From the NCBI GenBank assembly GCA_029936675.1, contig JAPYSB010000002.1, positions 44,184 to 108,183 on the forward strand: a stretch of 64,000 nucleotides of DNA, given 5' to 3'. The stretch is from Dehalococcoidia bacterium (GTDB lineage: Bacteria > Chloroflexota > Dehalococcoidia > Lucifugimonadales > UBA826). Both the position numbers and the translations under genes were made by a program. How positions within the stretch are numbered: the first letter of the stretch is position 1; each line of letters starts with the position of its first letter. Shown here one piece after another: positions 26,588 to 34,242 of this stretch. The notes beneath the pieces were generated by a model, which did no database searches, was not told where the DNA came from, and saw only the letters and a list, made by a program, of their open reading frames with translations.

Positions 26588-26908
26588 ATGTACAGAATCA
26601 GACGCGTTTATAGAACCAAGCCTGGCGAAGCAGGTAACGTGGCAAAACTTGTCTATCAACAAGCAAAAATTTATCGCGATTCAGGGCACAGGGGGGAATT
26701 CACGGTTTCATACAATGGGTATACCCTACCAGGTGAACAAAATATCGTAATATTAGAATGGTTTGATGATGCAATCATGTCTCCAGGTAGAGAAGGAAAT
26801 AACATTCCTAAGGAAGCAATGGAAGCAGGAGCCAAATATAGGCCTCTTCTTGAAAGCCAACACATAGAATTTTATGAAACTGTTGATCCATCCCTGATGG
26901 GTGATTAA
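26588..26908 (+). CDS. Small conserved-looking protein, probably ferredoxin-like fold
   Basis: A 106-residue soluble protein, begun by an ATG 6 nt after a CGGAG site. The pattern of strands and helices (MYRIRRVYRTKPGEAGNVAK, then VILEWFDD and HIEFYETVD) suggests a dimeric alpha/beta barrel like NIPSNAP or antibiotic-biosynthesis-monooxygenase proteins. I do not recognise the exact family. Its place between a sugar kinase and a cupin suggests a helper role in the same catabolic pathway. Confidence 0.65.
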   Translation: MYRIRRVYRTKPGEAGNVAKLVYQQAKIYRDSGHRGEFTVSYNGYTLPGEQNIVILEWFDDAIMSPGREGNNIPKEAMEAGAKYRPLLESQHIEFYETVDPSLMGD

Positions 26909-26938
26909 TACCAAATAATTAACATCGCAGACCTATAT

Positions 26939-27331
26939 ATGCCTTTTAAATTCCAAACCGGTCATATTCCTTCAAGTCACCTTAAAGCTCCTGACGGTTC
27001 GGAAATAAGAATATTTCACGAAGTGAAAGGAGGAGGGTTAAGCGAGTGCACCCTGGCCCCAGGGCTAACTTCTAGTCCTATATCTCATAGAAGTGTTGAA
27101 GAAATATGGTTTTTTACTGAAGGTTCTGGTTTAGTGTGGCGCCAACAGGGAGATATGGAGGAAACGGTAAAGGTTGGACCCGGTGTGTCCCTTACTATCC
27201 CAAAGCATACCAAATTTCAATTTAGAAACACCGGGGAAAAACGCCTCAAGTTTATTATTTCCACTATGCCTCCATGGCCGGGGCAGTCCGAAGCAAAACC
27301 GGAAATAGGTCCATGGCCAACAAGCTTTTAA
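26939..27331 (+). CDS. Single-domain cupin protein
   Basis: A 130-residue protein with a cupin-2 barrel. The first motif is degenerate around SHRSVEEIWFFTEGSG and the second reads GPGVSLTIPKHTKFQFRN, with a His in each half for possible metal binding. Such proteins act as isomerases, lyases, dioxygenases or sugar-binding domains; no more exact role is visible. The ATG has no strong ribosome site. It lies 30 nt after the small ferredoxin-fold gene and 20 nt before the SMP-30 gene in the same operon. Confidence 0.8.
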   Translation: MPFKFQTGHIPSSHLKAPDGSEIRIFHEVKGGGLSECTLAPGLTSSPISHRSVEEIWFFTEGSGLVWRQQGDMEETVKVGPGVSLTIPKHTKFQFRNTGEKRLKFIISTMPPWPGQSEAKPEIGPWPTSF

Positions 27332-27351
27332 AATAACAAGGAGTACCAGCT

Positions 27352-28251
27352 ATGACTTCATCTTTTGATATTCGTTCTGATGCATTCTCAGAAATACTCA
27401 ACGAGGACTCTTCTCTCGAACACATAGCAACAGGATTTGCATTCACTGAAGGACCAATATGGGTGGGTGGGGGTCTCCTTTTCTCGGACATTCCGAATAG
27501 CAGGATTGTTCGGTATCACGTTGAAGAGGAAGGGACAAGTATATCTACGTTCAAATACCCAAGTGGCAATTCAAATGGTTTAACACTTGATCATGACGGT
27601 AACCTAATAGCTTGCGAACATACCCACCGGCGTGTATCCATGACTGATTCCAATGGCAATATAAAGGCAGTAGCCACTCGTTACAAAGGGAAAAGATTAA
27701 ATAGTCCAAACGACGTGGTTGTGAAATCAGACGGTTGGATTTACTTCACCGATCCTCCATATGGTTTGATGAATAGAACCCAGGGGAAAGAATTAGATTT
27801 TAACGGTGTTTTTAGAGTGTCTTCTAACGGTTCGGGGCTGGAACTATTGATCAAAGATATGGCAGGCCCGAACGGAATAGCCTTTTCACCCGATGAAAAA
27901 AAATTATATGTGGGCGATTCAATGGAAAAATTTATCAATGTGTATGAGATCGATGACGATGGCTATCCAGTCAATGGCAAGCAATTTGCAAATTTGGACA
28001 CGGGTGAAGAAGGCGTCCCAGATGGTATGAAAATTGATACAGAGGGACGGGTTTATTCAACTGGGCCAGGGGGGATATGGGTATTCTCAGCAGAATCCGA
28101 ACTACTGGGAAAAATACTTATGCCAGAAATTCCGGCAAATTGCGGCTGGGGAGAAGATGGCCATACCTTGTTCATGACGGCCAGAACAGGGTTATATAAA
28201 ATCAGGCTAAATTCCAAAGGGGACACATCGCTTCCCATAAACAAAAACTAA
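27352..28251 (+). CDS. SMP-30/gluconolactonase-family lactonase
   Basis: A 299-residue six-bladed propeller of the SMP-30/gluconolaconase/LRE group. Metal-site elements are Glu in FTEGPIWVGG (about 31-40), Asn in LNSPNDVVVKSDG and Asp in FSPDEKKLYVGDSM; the blade motif IYFTDPPYG is typical. It is expected to open a sugar lactone to the free aldonic acid with Ca or Zn. An AAGGAG ribosome site precedes the ATG. Its output would be a substrate for enolase-type dehydratases such as those elsewhere in this window. Confidence 0.88.
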   Translation: MTSSFDIRSDAFSEILNEDSSLEHIATGFAFTEGPIWVGGGLLFSDIPNSRIVRYHVEEEGTSISTFKYPSGNSNGLTLDHDGNLIACEHTHRRVSMTDSNGNIKAVATRYKGKRLNSPNDVVVKSDGWIYFTDPPYGLMNRTQGKELDFNGVFRVSSNGSGLELLIKDMAGPNGIAFSPDEKKLYVGDSMEKFINVYEIDDDGYPVNGKQFANLDTGEEGVPDGMKIDTEGRVYSTGPGGIWVFSAESELLGKILMPEIPANCGWGEDGHTLFMTARTGLYKIRLNSKGDTSLPINKN

Positions 28252-28270
28252 ATCAGTAAAAGAACACAAC

Positions 28271-29647
28271 ATGACTAATTACGACATAGTTATCAACCAA
28301 GCTCACGTAATGGACCCAGAATCGAAGCTTGACCAATTACAAAATGTGGGTATATCTCAAGGGAAAATAGCGATGATCAGTGACTCACCATTGCATGGTG
28401 AGCAGGTGATAGATGCTCCAGGGCAAATATTATGTCCGGGATTTATTGATTTGCATTGTCATCCCCAAGATACTCAAATTTTTGAAGTGCAAGCATTAGA
28501 TGGTGTTACAACTACCCTAGAACTTGAAGTAGGAACAAGTGATATAGAGCATTTCTATTCCAAATGGGAAAATCAGTCGCCTATAAATTTCGGTGCAAGC
28601 ATAGGGCACATACCGGTTAGGATGAAAGTAATGAATGATCCTGGGGTATTTCTACCCTCAGGAGATGCCGGCAGAAAACTGGCAAGCAACCCAGAAATAG
28701 TGGAGATGCAGCATCTTATAAGGGAAGGTCTAGAAAAAGGGGCCCTGGCAGTAGGTTTCGGGCTAGATTACACACGAGGTGCTAGTCGATGGGAAGTCAT
28801 ACAAATGTTTAAAGTTGCAGCGGAATTTGCTGCCTCCTGCCATGTGCATCTCAGAGGCAAAGGCCACCTGGAACCATCCAACGCTATAGAGGCCTTGGAA
28901 GAAGTTATAGCAGCAGCAGCGATTACAGGGGCTCCCTTACATGTGGTCCATATAAATAGCACGGGAATGAGAGCCGTTCCACAACTTTTGGATATGATTT
29001 CAGGGGCAAATCAGTCGGGTCTGGATATCACTACTGAGTGCTATCCATACACGGCTGGGATGACAAAGATCGAATCAGCATTATTTGACGATGGATGGCA
29101 ACAGAATTACGGCATCGACTATGAACAACTTATGCGGCCTGATACAGGCGAATATTTAACAGCTAAAACATTCTCAGAGTATAGGGAGAATGGCGGCTGG
29201 ATAATAACGTTCTCTACTCCGGAAGAATCGATGAACGCCGCTATAAAAAGTCCCTTAACCATGATTGCGACCGATAGTATTATTGAGGATGGGAAAGGAC
29301 ACCCGAGGACAGCTGGCTCTTACACCAAAGTACTTGGAGAACATGTGAGGGAAAACGGTGATTTAGATCTAATGTCTGCTCTTTCAAAAATGACTATTAT
29401 GCCCGCTAAAAGACTTCAAGGCCGAGCTCCAGCCTTCTTAAACAAAGGTAGAATAAAACAGGGAGCAGACGCCGATATAGTAGTTTTCGACCCGTTGACT
29501 GTAAAAGACCAATCGACCTACACAGACCCGATTAAACCGCCTATAGGTCTAAACCATGTGATTGTTAATGGGGTTCCTGTGGTATCCAACTCAAAATTAG
29601 AAGAGGGCGCATTCCCCGGCAAGGGCATCCGCGCAAAAATTAAATGA
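28271..29647 (+). CDS. Amidohydrolase, D-aminoacylase/N-acyl-D-glutamate deacylase-like
   Basis: A 458-residue amidohydrolase. The N-terminal metal motif PGFIDLHCHPQD (about 55-66) follows a small beta domain that starts IVINQAHVMDPES. Further ligands are in CHVHLRGKG, HVVHINSTG and ATDSIIEDGKGHPRTAGSY, the last a mark of D-aminoacylase-like enzymes. It would release a D-amino acid or other amine from an N-acyl compound. In other catalogues this branch is often annotated as dihydroorotase-like or D-glutamate deacylase, so the substrate is open. Confidence 0.83.
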   Translation: MTNYDIVINQAHVMDPESKLDQLQNVGISQGKIAMISDSPLHGEQVIDAPGQILCPGFIDLHCHPQDTQIFEVQALDGVTTTLELEVGTSDIEHFYSKWENQSPINFGASIGHIPVRMKVMNDPGVFLPSGDAGRKLASNPEIVEMQHLIREGLEKGALAVGFGLDYTRGASRWEVIQMFKVAAEFAASCHVHLRGKGHLEPSNAIEALEEVIAAAAITGAPLHVVHINSTGMRAVPQLLDMISGANQSGLDITTECYPYTAGMTKIESALFDDGWQQNYGIDYEQLMRPDTGEYLTAKTFSEYRENGGWIITFSTPEESMNAAIKSPLTMIATDSIIEDGKGHPRTAGSYTKVLGEHVRENGDLDLMSALSKMTIMPAKRLQGRAPAFLNKGRIKQGADADIVVFDPLTVKDQSTYTDPIKPPIGLNHVIVNGVPVVSNSKLEEGAFPGKGIRAKIK

Positions 29648-29660
29648 TCGGGAGATCAAT

Positions 29661-29954
29661 ATGGCCGTTTATTCAATAAGTAGCATTAATGTTAAAGACT
29701 GGGAAACCTACGAGAAATATATGAAAAAGGTTCCCGGTATCATCGAGAAATATGGTGGGAAATATCTAGTACGGGGGGGAGAAATTTTGGCAGATGACAC
29801 TACTTGGCAACCCAAAAGAATAGTCATGCTGGAGTTCCCCACACGGGAAGATATGGATAAATTTAGAAATTCAGAGGAGTACAAACCAGTAGCAGCTTTG
29901 AGGCATAAAGCGGCTGACACGGAAGGGTTCGTCGTACTAGGATATGATGGCTAA
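29661..29954 (+). CDS. DUF1330 family protein
   Basis: A 97-residue protein with the DUF1330 pattern: VKDWETYEKYMKKVPGIIEK, then GGKYLVRGGE and MLEFPTREDMDKFRNSEEY, with EYKPVAALR before the last strand. The fold is a dimeric ferredoxin-like barrel; function is unestablished. It has a GGGAGA ribosome site and is the last gene of the plus-strand catabolic run. Its stop overlaps that of the convergent lipoprotein gene by 4 nt (CTAA). Confidence 0.88.
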   Translation: MAVYSISSINVKDWETYEKYMKKVPGIIEKYGGKYLVRGGEILADDTTWQPKRIVMLEFPTREDMDKFRNSEEYKPVAALRHKAADTEGFVVLGYDG

Positions 29955-30907
29955 CGAGCTGGTTGAGGAATCACGATAGGGAAATCCTCACCAACTTGGC
30001 TAAACCTTATCACGAGTTCAACATCGGTACTGCCTACCCCTGATAACCCCTCCATACCAAATACTTCTGAAAGGAATTGGCCACCGTTACTTAAAGAAAA
30101 TTCGGAGGTGATTTTGGAAATTTCGTAATTATCAGAATCTACCTCCAAAATCACCTCCCATTTTTCAGGAGAGAACCTTCGAGCCTCCTCTTCAGTAGCA
30201 ATTAGTTCAAATAATGGAGTGACAGAACCAATTGGTCCACTGTCATTAAATAAAAAAGTGATTTTTCCTTGCGTTGTCAAAATATCTCTTCCACTAAGAT
30301 CAGATTTCAAAAAAGAATCCCCGACAGCTTTCAAAAAATCATCTGATATGTGTCCGATACCCAAATTTTGACTATCTTCCCATTCCTGTAAAGAAGATTC
30401 TCTAGTATAGATATTATCTCCCGATTTTGCGGATTCCACATACAATCCTATCCCTAACAAATTGGCTTCAAATTTAGATAAGGAAGCGAAAGAAGTTACA
30501 GCTCCCGATGCTGAAAGTGGTACCCCTATCAAAATACCTCCCGCATCAACTCTAGCAATACCTTCAAGAATATATTTAAACGAATTTATTTTAGAAACAG
30601 AGTCAAATGTTTTTTCCTGAAGAGTTTTGTCCTCAACTTCAGGCTCGAGTATTTCTCTAAAATTTACAGGGGTCACTGTCGGTATAGGAACGGAGGTGGA
30701 AATGGATGTCGGTGATGGCCGCAGAGCTACGGAATGTTTATCTTCAGGAGTAGCAACAGGAACAATTACCACCACAGGTGTTGGCTCCTGAGTGGGTGTA
30801 ATAGGTTCCCTATTCTCCGACTCCACCAAAAAACACCCTGGAATAGTAAACATCATCAAAATACACATACATATATGGCTTAAAGATCGGATACTCATCA
30901 GCAGCAA
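29951..30907 (-). CDS. LppX/LprAFG-like lipoprotein
   Basis: A 318-residue secreted lipoprotein: a hydrophobic leader ends in the lipobox TIPGC (about 21-25), then a Pro/Thr-rich linker of about 50 residues (TPTQEPTP, TSVPIPTVTP) leads to a globular domain. That domain begins with EKTFDSVSKINSFKYILEG and resembles LppX/LprA/LprF/LprG lipoproteins, which bind lipids in their cavity and help carry them to the surface. The match is by overall pattern, not by a catalytic motif. It overlaps DUF1330 convergently and follows a dehydrogenase gene by 11 nt. Confidence 0.72.
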   Translation of the reverse strand: MLLMSIRSLSHICMCILMMFTIPGCFLVESENREPITPTQEPTPVVVIVPVATPEDKHSVALRPSPTSISTSVPIPTVTPVNFREILEPEVEDKTLQEKTFDSVSKINSFKYILEGIARVDAGGILIGVPLSASGAVTSFASLSKFEANLLGIGLYVESAKSGDNIYTRESSLQEWEDSQNLGIGHISDDFLKAVGDSFLKSDLSGRDILTTQGKITFLFNDSGPIGSVTPLFELIATEEEARRFSPEKWEVILEVDSDNYEISKITSEFSLSNGGQFLSEVFGMEGLSGVGSTDVELVIRFSQVGEDFPIVIPQPAR

Positions 30908-30918
30908 AAGGCCACGGG

Positions 30919-31899
30919 CTACCCTGCTGCCTCCGGGTTTAAACAGGCAGGCATCGGCTCTCCTTTGAGGTGTGAAATAACATTATCGGCTGCCATCAAG
31001 CCCATTCTCCTAAGCGTGGCCGCGCTGGCACTAGCGATATGAGGGGTGATAATGACGTTCTCCATGTGGAGCAAAGGATCATCCGGCGATATTGGTTCAG
31101 GTAGGGTAACATCCAAAGCCGCTCCTGCTATTTCTCCAGCTGTTAATGCTTCTCGTAAGGCATCTGGGTCTACTGTCCCTCCTCTGGAAGTGTTAATTAA
31201 AAAAGCATTTTCATTCATCTTCCCAATTTCTTTTGAACCAATAAACCCTTGAGTTTCCGGTCCGAGGGGAACATGAACAGACACATAATCGGATGCAGAC
31301 AAAAGTCTGTCTAAATCAGAAACCCACTTAAGTCCATACATATCTTCAACATCCGGTTTACGTGTCCTCGAGTGATAAAGGATCTCCATATCAAATCCTC
31401 TTGCCCGTTTGGCGACCGCTGTACCTATCAAGCCCAAACCAACCAAACCCAAAGTTTTACCGTACACATCGGTGCCTAAATATGGCGTCTGATCAAAAAT
31501 CTTCCATTCCCCCGCAATAACCTTTCTATTAGAGCGGGTTACTTGGCGAGCTAAAGAAAGTATCAATCCCATCGTAAAGTCGGCGCATGACTCATGTAAT
31601 ATTCCGGGGGTATTACCTACAAGAACACCGTTTTTGGTTGCTGATTCCAGATCTATATTGTCAATTCCTATTGCCCTGGTTCCCACAACTTTCAAACGAT
31701 CAGCGGCGGAAAACACTTCGTCATCCATGATGTCATTGGACTCGATCATCATTCCATCACAATCTTCTGCTTTCTGTATAACCAATTCCTTCGGTGGAGG
31801 TGTTGGTTGATCCCATATCTCCACTTCAAAATTTTGTTGCAACTTGGCAATTGCATCTGGAACTATGATTCTAGTAACAAATATTTTCTTTTCTGGCAT
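30919..31899 (-). CDS. D-2-hydroxyacid dehydrogenase (glyoxylate/phosphoglycerate dehydrogenase-like)
   Basis: A 326-residue protein with the D-2-hydroxyacid dehydrogenase fold. The binding loop is LVGLGLIGTAVAKRA (about 149-163). The residue after the second strand region is HSRTRK, which suggests NADP preference. Catalytic Arg is in NTSRGGTVD (about 237) and His in ITPHIASASAAT (about 285). It is more like glyoxylate/hydroxypyruvate reductases than the paralogue at 23750. A GGAG-like site lies before the ATG. It is 11 nt upstream of the lipoprotein gene. Confidence 0.88.
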   Translation of the reverse strand: MPEKKIFVTRIIVPDAIAKLQQNFEVEIWDQPTPPPKELVIQKAEDCDGMMIESNDIMDDEVFSAADRLKVVGTRAIGIDNIDLESATKNGVLVGNTPGILHESCADFTMGLILSLARQVTRSNRKVIAGEWKIFDQTPYLGTDVYGKTLGLVGLGLIGTAVAKRARGFDMEILYHSRTRKPDVEDMYGLKWVSDLDRLLSASDYVSVHVPLGPETQGFIGSKEIGKMNENAFLINTSRGGTVDPDALREALTAGEIAGAALDVTLPEPISPDDPLLHMENVIITPHIASASAATLRRMGLMAADNVISHLKGEPMPACLNPEAAG

Positions 31900-32063
31900 A
31901 TATAAATCTCCTATTCATCACATGCTCGGGCGAAAAAGTATACACCTATGCATTAAATACTTAACTGGCATTGAAGTTTATGTCTTGCGCTGGCGGAGTT
32001 AGTGCCTCAAAATCTTATTGATGCGTGGGCAATTTCGTATCGCACAGGAAATATCGCTCGTTA

Positions 32064-33269
32064 ATGAAAGAATCCTCACAACAAAATATTTCATATAGAT
32101 GGGTAATGCTCGCAGGTGTTTGGCTTGCCTATTTCTCATTTGGGGTAGTGCAGGGCGGCATACCTCCTCTAATTGGGCCAGTCAGTCAGGACCTGGGCTT
32201 GAGCCGTACGACGATGGGAACTGTATTGGGCGCATGGCCACTAATTTATATATTGACCGCAATTCCAGCCGGGGCTTTATTAGATAGATTCGATCTGAAA
32301 TTCACAATTATGATTGGGGTTATCTTTATTGGTATTTCCGGACTCCTTAGGGCCATAGCCATTGATTATAAAACGATACTTTTTGCGGTAATGGTATTTG
32401 GTTTAGGTGGCCCGTTCATATCGATTGGCGCACCAAAATTAATTAGCACATGGTTTTCGGAATCCGACCGGGGCCGTGCGATGGGAATATACCTGACTGC
32501 CCCCGCAGTCGGGCGGATACTTGTGTTATCAGCTACCAACAGTCTCCTAATGCCTCTTTATGATCATAGTTGGAGATTAACTTTATTGACACTGGCTGGC
32601 GTGGCTTTCATTACAGCAATAATCTGGATATTAATTGCTAGAGACCTTAAACCTGACAGCCTAAACCCCGGTGATAGAAAAGATCTCTTAGCAAGTATGA
32701 AAACTTTCCCTGATCTAGTTAGAGTGAGACAAGTACGTTTAATTCTAATCATCGTACTTGGAATGTTTTTATTCAATCATGCAACTAATAATTGGCTTCC
32801 TGAAATACTTATTGAAAAAAGTTTAAGCTCCTCAAAAGCCGGGTTGTTAGCAGCAATACCGGTTGCTACGGGGGCAGCGGGTGCAGCAGTCATCCCACAG
32901 TTTGCGAAACCCAACGCACATAAGAAAATTGTTTTTACGCTTTTTTGGATCGCCGCAGCCTGTACTATCTGCTTAATATATTTTGAAAACTCTCTGCTTC
33001 TGAGTGTACTCATCGTTCTGGGAGTCGCATCAAGAGGTGTTATGCCGATCATCATGCTTACATTAATATCATTGGTAGGGGGTGAAAAAACAGGTGCGGC
33101 CGGAGGGCTCTATTTCACAGCAGGAGAAGTAGGTGGAGTCTTAGGTCCAATTTTATTAGGCTTTTCTGCCGATATATTCAATGGGTTTAATCCTGGATTG
33201 TTTTTTCTCTCCTCTTTGTGTGTTGCACTTTCATTCGGGTCAACAATTATTACCAAAAAAACTAGTTGA
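32064..33269 (+). CDS. MFS transporter (NarK/CynX-like type)
   Basis: A carrier of 401 residues from the ATG at 32064 with 12 predicted helices. The first helix contains WVMLAGVWLAYFSFGVVQGG and the loop motif AGALLDRFDLKF; a second-half segment GAAGGLYFTAGEVGGVLG recalls nitrate/cyanate-type porters. The track start is a GTG at 32025; neither start has a good ribosome site, and the shorter form matches the usual distance to helix 1. It is a single gene, convergent with the thioredoxin-like gene 7 nt away. Confidence 0.8.
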   Translation: MKESSQQNISYRWVMLAGVWLAYFSFGVVQGGIPPLIGPVSQDLGLSRTTMGTVLGAWPLIYILTAIPAGALLDRFDLKFTIMIGVIFIGISGLLRAIAIDYKTILFAVMVFGLGGPFISIGAPKLISTWFSESDRGRAMGIYLTAPAVGRILVLSATNSLLMPLYDHSWRLTLLTLAGVAFITAIIWILIARDLKPDSLNPGDRKDLLASMKTFPDLVRVRQVRLILIIVLGMFLFNHATNNWLPEILIEKSLSSSKAGLLAAIPVATGAAGAAVIPQFAKPNAHKKIVFTLFWIAAACTICLIYFENSLLLSVLIVLGVASRGVMPIIMLTLISLVGGEKTGAAGGLYFTAGEVGGVLGPILLGFSADIFNGFNPGLFFLSSLCVALSFGSTIITKKTS

Positions 33270-33276
33270 GTCCTTA

Positions 33277-33774
33277 TCAATTATCAACCAACATAGAATT
33301 AATTGAAGCGTATTCAGGAACACCATTAGTTCTGTAACGAATAGCTCCAGATTGGTCAAAAATTATGAAAGTTGGTACCCGTCTTGCATCGTATTTACTA
33401 TATAAAGTCTTGCCAACATGGCTTTGCACCTCTAGCCTAACAAATATTAACTCCTGACCCAGTTGCATTTCCAACCTGTCGACGGCAGGTTTCATAGATA
33501 GGCATCCAATTCAAAGATCGGAATATAAATACAGTAAGACGGGGCGACCAGAATTGTGCAATGAGTCCCAAGCAGAAATATCCTTTAACTCATCAGGGGA
33601 ACTCGTCAAGGAATTCTGAAAAAACACTACAACTAGCACAAGAATTAGAATCGTTAGTAAAGCGGGTTTTATCGAAAAAGCGCGGTAGACCAAAAAGAAA
33701 GCTATGGTCACTATAAAAAGAGAAAACAATATGTATGAATATTGATTTAAGAAAGTAAACATAAAAGGAGTCAA
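33277..33774 (-). CDS. Candidate selenoprotein: membrane-anchored thioredoxin with UxxC active site (in-frame TGA)
   Basis: Two track ORFs (87 and 72 residues) lie in the same frame, separated by one TGA at 33513-33511. Read through, they form one 165-residue protein: two hydrophobic helices (about 13-30 and 37-54), then a thioredoxin domain with PVLLYLYSDL, the active site U-I-G-C-L-S-MKP and cis-Pro in RRVPTFIIF. The TGA occupies exactly the first Cys of CxxC, the usual place of selenocysteine in UxxC thioredoxins. A small hairpin lies 25 nt downstream. The gene ends with TGA TAA. The start is TTG 33774 or ATG 33762; neither has a clear ribosome site. Nonsense mutation is the alternative, but both halves are intact and in frame. 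Confidence 0.75.
33473..33491 (-). promoter_or_regulatory. Candidate bacterial SECIS hairpin
   Basis: AACCTG-CCGTCGA-CAGGTT forms a perfect 6-bp stem with a 7-nt loop; an inner C-G pair with a bulged A would give the loop CGTC. The loop begins 25 nt after the TGA, inside the 16-37 nt range described for bacterial SECIS elements, and contains a G near its 5' side. It lies within the coding sequence, as bacterial SECIS elements do. Confidence 0.5.
33511..33513 (-). other. In-frame TGA, proposed selenocysteine codon
   Basis: The minus-strand codons around it read Ser-Asp-Leu-TGA-Ile-Gly-Cys-Leu-Ser-Met-Lys-Pro. In ordinary thioredoxin-like proteins this TGA position is Cys, so a single-base change (TGC or TGT to TGA) separates the two states. 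Confidence 0.7.
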
Positions 33775-33778
33775 ATAA

Positions 33779-33806
33779 AAATGGGTCGCTCAAAAGCGAC
33801 CCATTT
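33779..33806 (-). terminator. Intrinsic terminator of the zinc-ribbon gene
   Basis: A perfect 12-bp stem (arms AAATGGGTCGCT and AGCGACCCATTT) with the loop CAAA is followed on the minus strand by TTTTATTT. It lies about 25 nt after the stop of the 33832-34023 gene and directly before the start of the thioredoxin-like gene, so transcription of the latter needs read-through or a separate start. Confidence 0.85.
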
Positions 33807-33831
33807 CATTACTTTGTTCAAGTTAGTCCAG

Positions 33832-34023
33832 CTACGCGGCAGCCATATCGTGTCCACAGCACATCGGTGATTTGATTTTGCCACAACCGTTAGTACATTC
33901 TGCTACACCAACTGTCGTACCGTCGTCCTTCTCAATATTTACATGAGTCAATTCTGTTCCACATTTCCCACAAGTAATAGGATGTACTTCCATTCCGCAA
34001 TCGCCACAACTATATTTCGCCAT
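33832..34023 (-). CDS. Small Cys-rich zinc-ribbon protein
   Basis: A 63-residue protein with two CxxC pairs near the start (CGDC and CGKC) and further Cys in ECTNGCGK and MCCGHD, enough for two metal sites, either zinc or rubredoxin-like iron. No membrane helix is present. A GGGAG ribosome site lies 6 nt before the ATG, and a strong promoter and terminator frame the gene, so it is probably well expressed on its own. Function is unknown; its neighbour, the UxxC thioredoxin, hints at redox or metal handling. Confidence 0.8.
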   Translation of the reverse strand: MAKYSCGDCGMEVHPITCGKCGTELTHVNIEKDDGTTVGVAECTNGCGKIKSPMCCGHDMAAA

Positions 34024-34087
34024 TATATTCTCCCTAATTCACGATTTTTAATAAAACAGTATCAGTTAACTGTCGTTCATCTCAAAG

Positions 34088-34116
34088 AGTCTATCGTTCA
34101 CTAAAAACACTGTCAA
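34088..34116 (-). promoter_or_regulatory. Promoter of the zinc-ribbon gene
   Basis: On the minus strand TTGACA (34116-34111) and TAGACT (34093-34088) are 17 nt apart. Two direct repeats TGAACGATAG and TGAACGACAG (34100-34091 and 34079-34070), 21 nt apart and thus on the same face of the helix, overlap and follow the -10 region and may be a regulator site. Confidence 0.6.
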
Positions 34117-34139
34117 TCAACAGAAAAAGAAATCTATAT

Positions 34140-34155
34140 ATTGAATAGATTCAAT
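34140..34155. promoter_or_regulatory. 16-bp palindrome, candidate operator
   Basis: ATTGAATAGATTCAAT is a perfect inverted repeat. It includes the -35 element of the promoter for the NHL gene, a position at which a bound protein would repress. The regulator is unknown. Confidence 0.5.
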
Positions 34156-34169
34156 CAACAAAGTATAGT
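34141..34169 (+). promoter_or_regulatory. Promoter of the second NHL-repeat gene
   Basis: TTGAAT (34141-34146) and TATAGT (34164-34169) are separated by 17 nt. The predicted transcript would carry a leader of roughly 65 nt before the ATG at 34243. Confidence 0.6.
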
Positions 34170-34242
34170 TCCGAGCCTACAAAAGACCTCTACCTAAACT
34201 ATGTTTCTGTGATCAGATAACGAATATTTCAAGGAGAAAGTA

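Noticed and set aside
33277-33774. Two separate small genes or a frameshifted pseudogene
   Set aside because: Both parts are in the same frame, join without loss of residues, and the single TGA is exactly at a catalytic Cys position; this fits selenocysteine better than decay, although mutation is not excluded.
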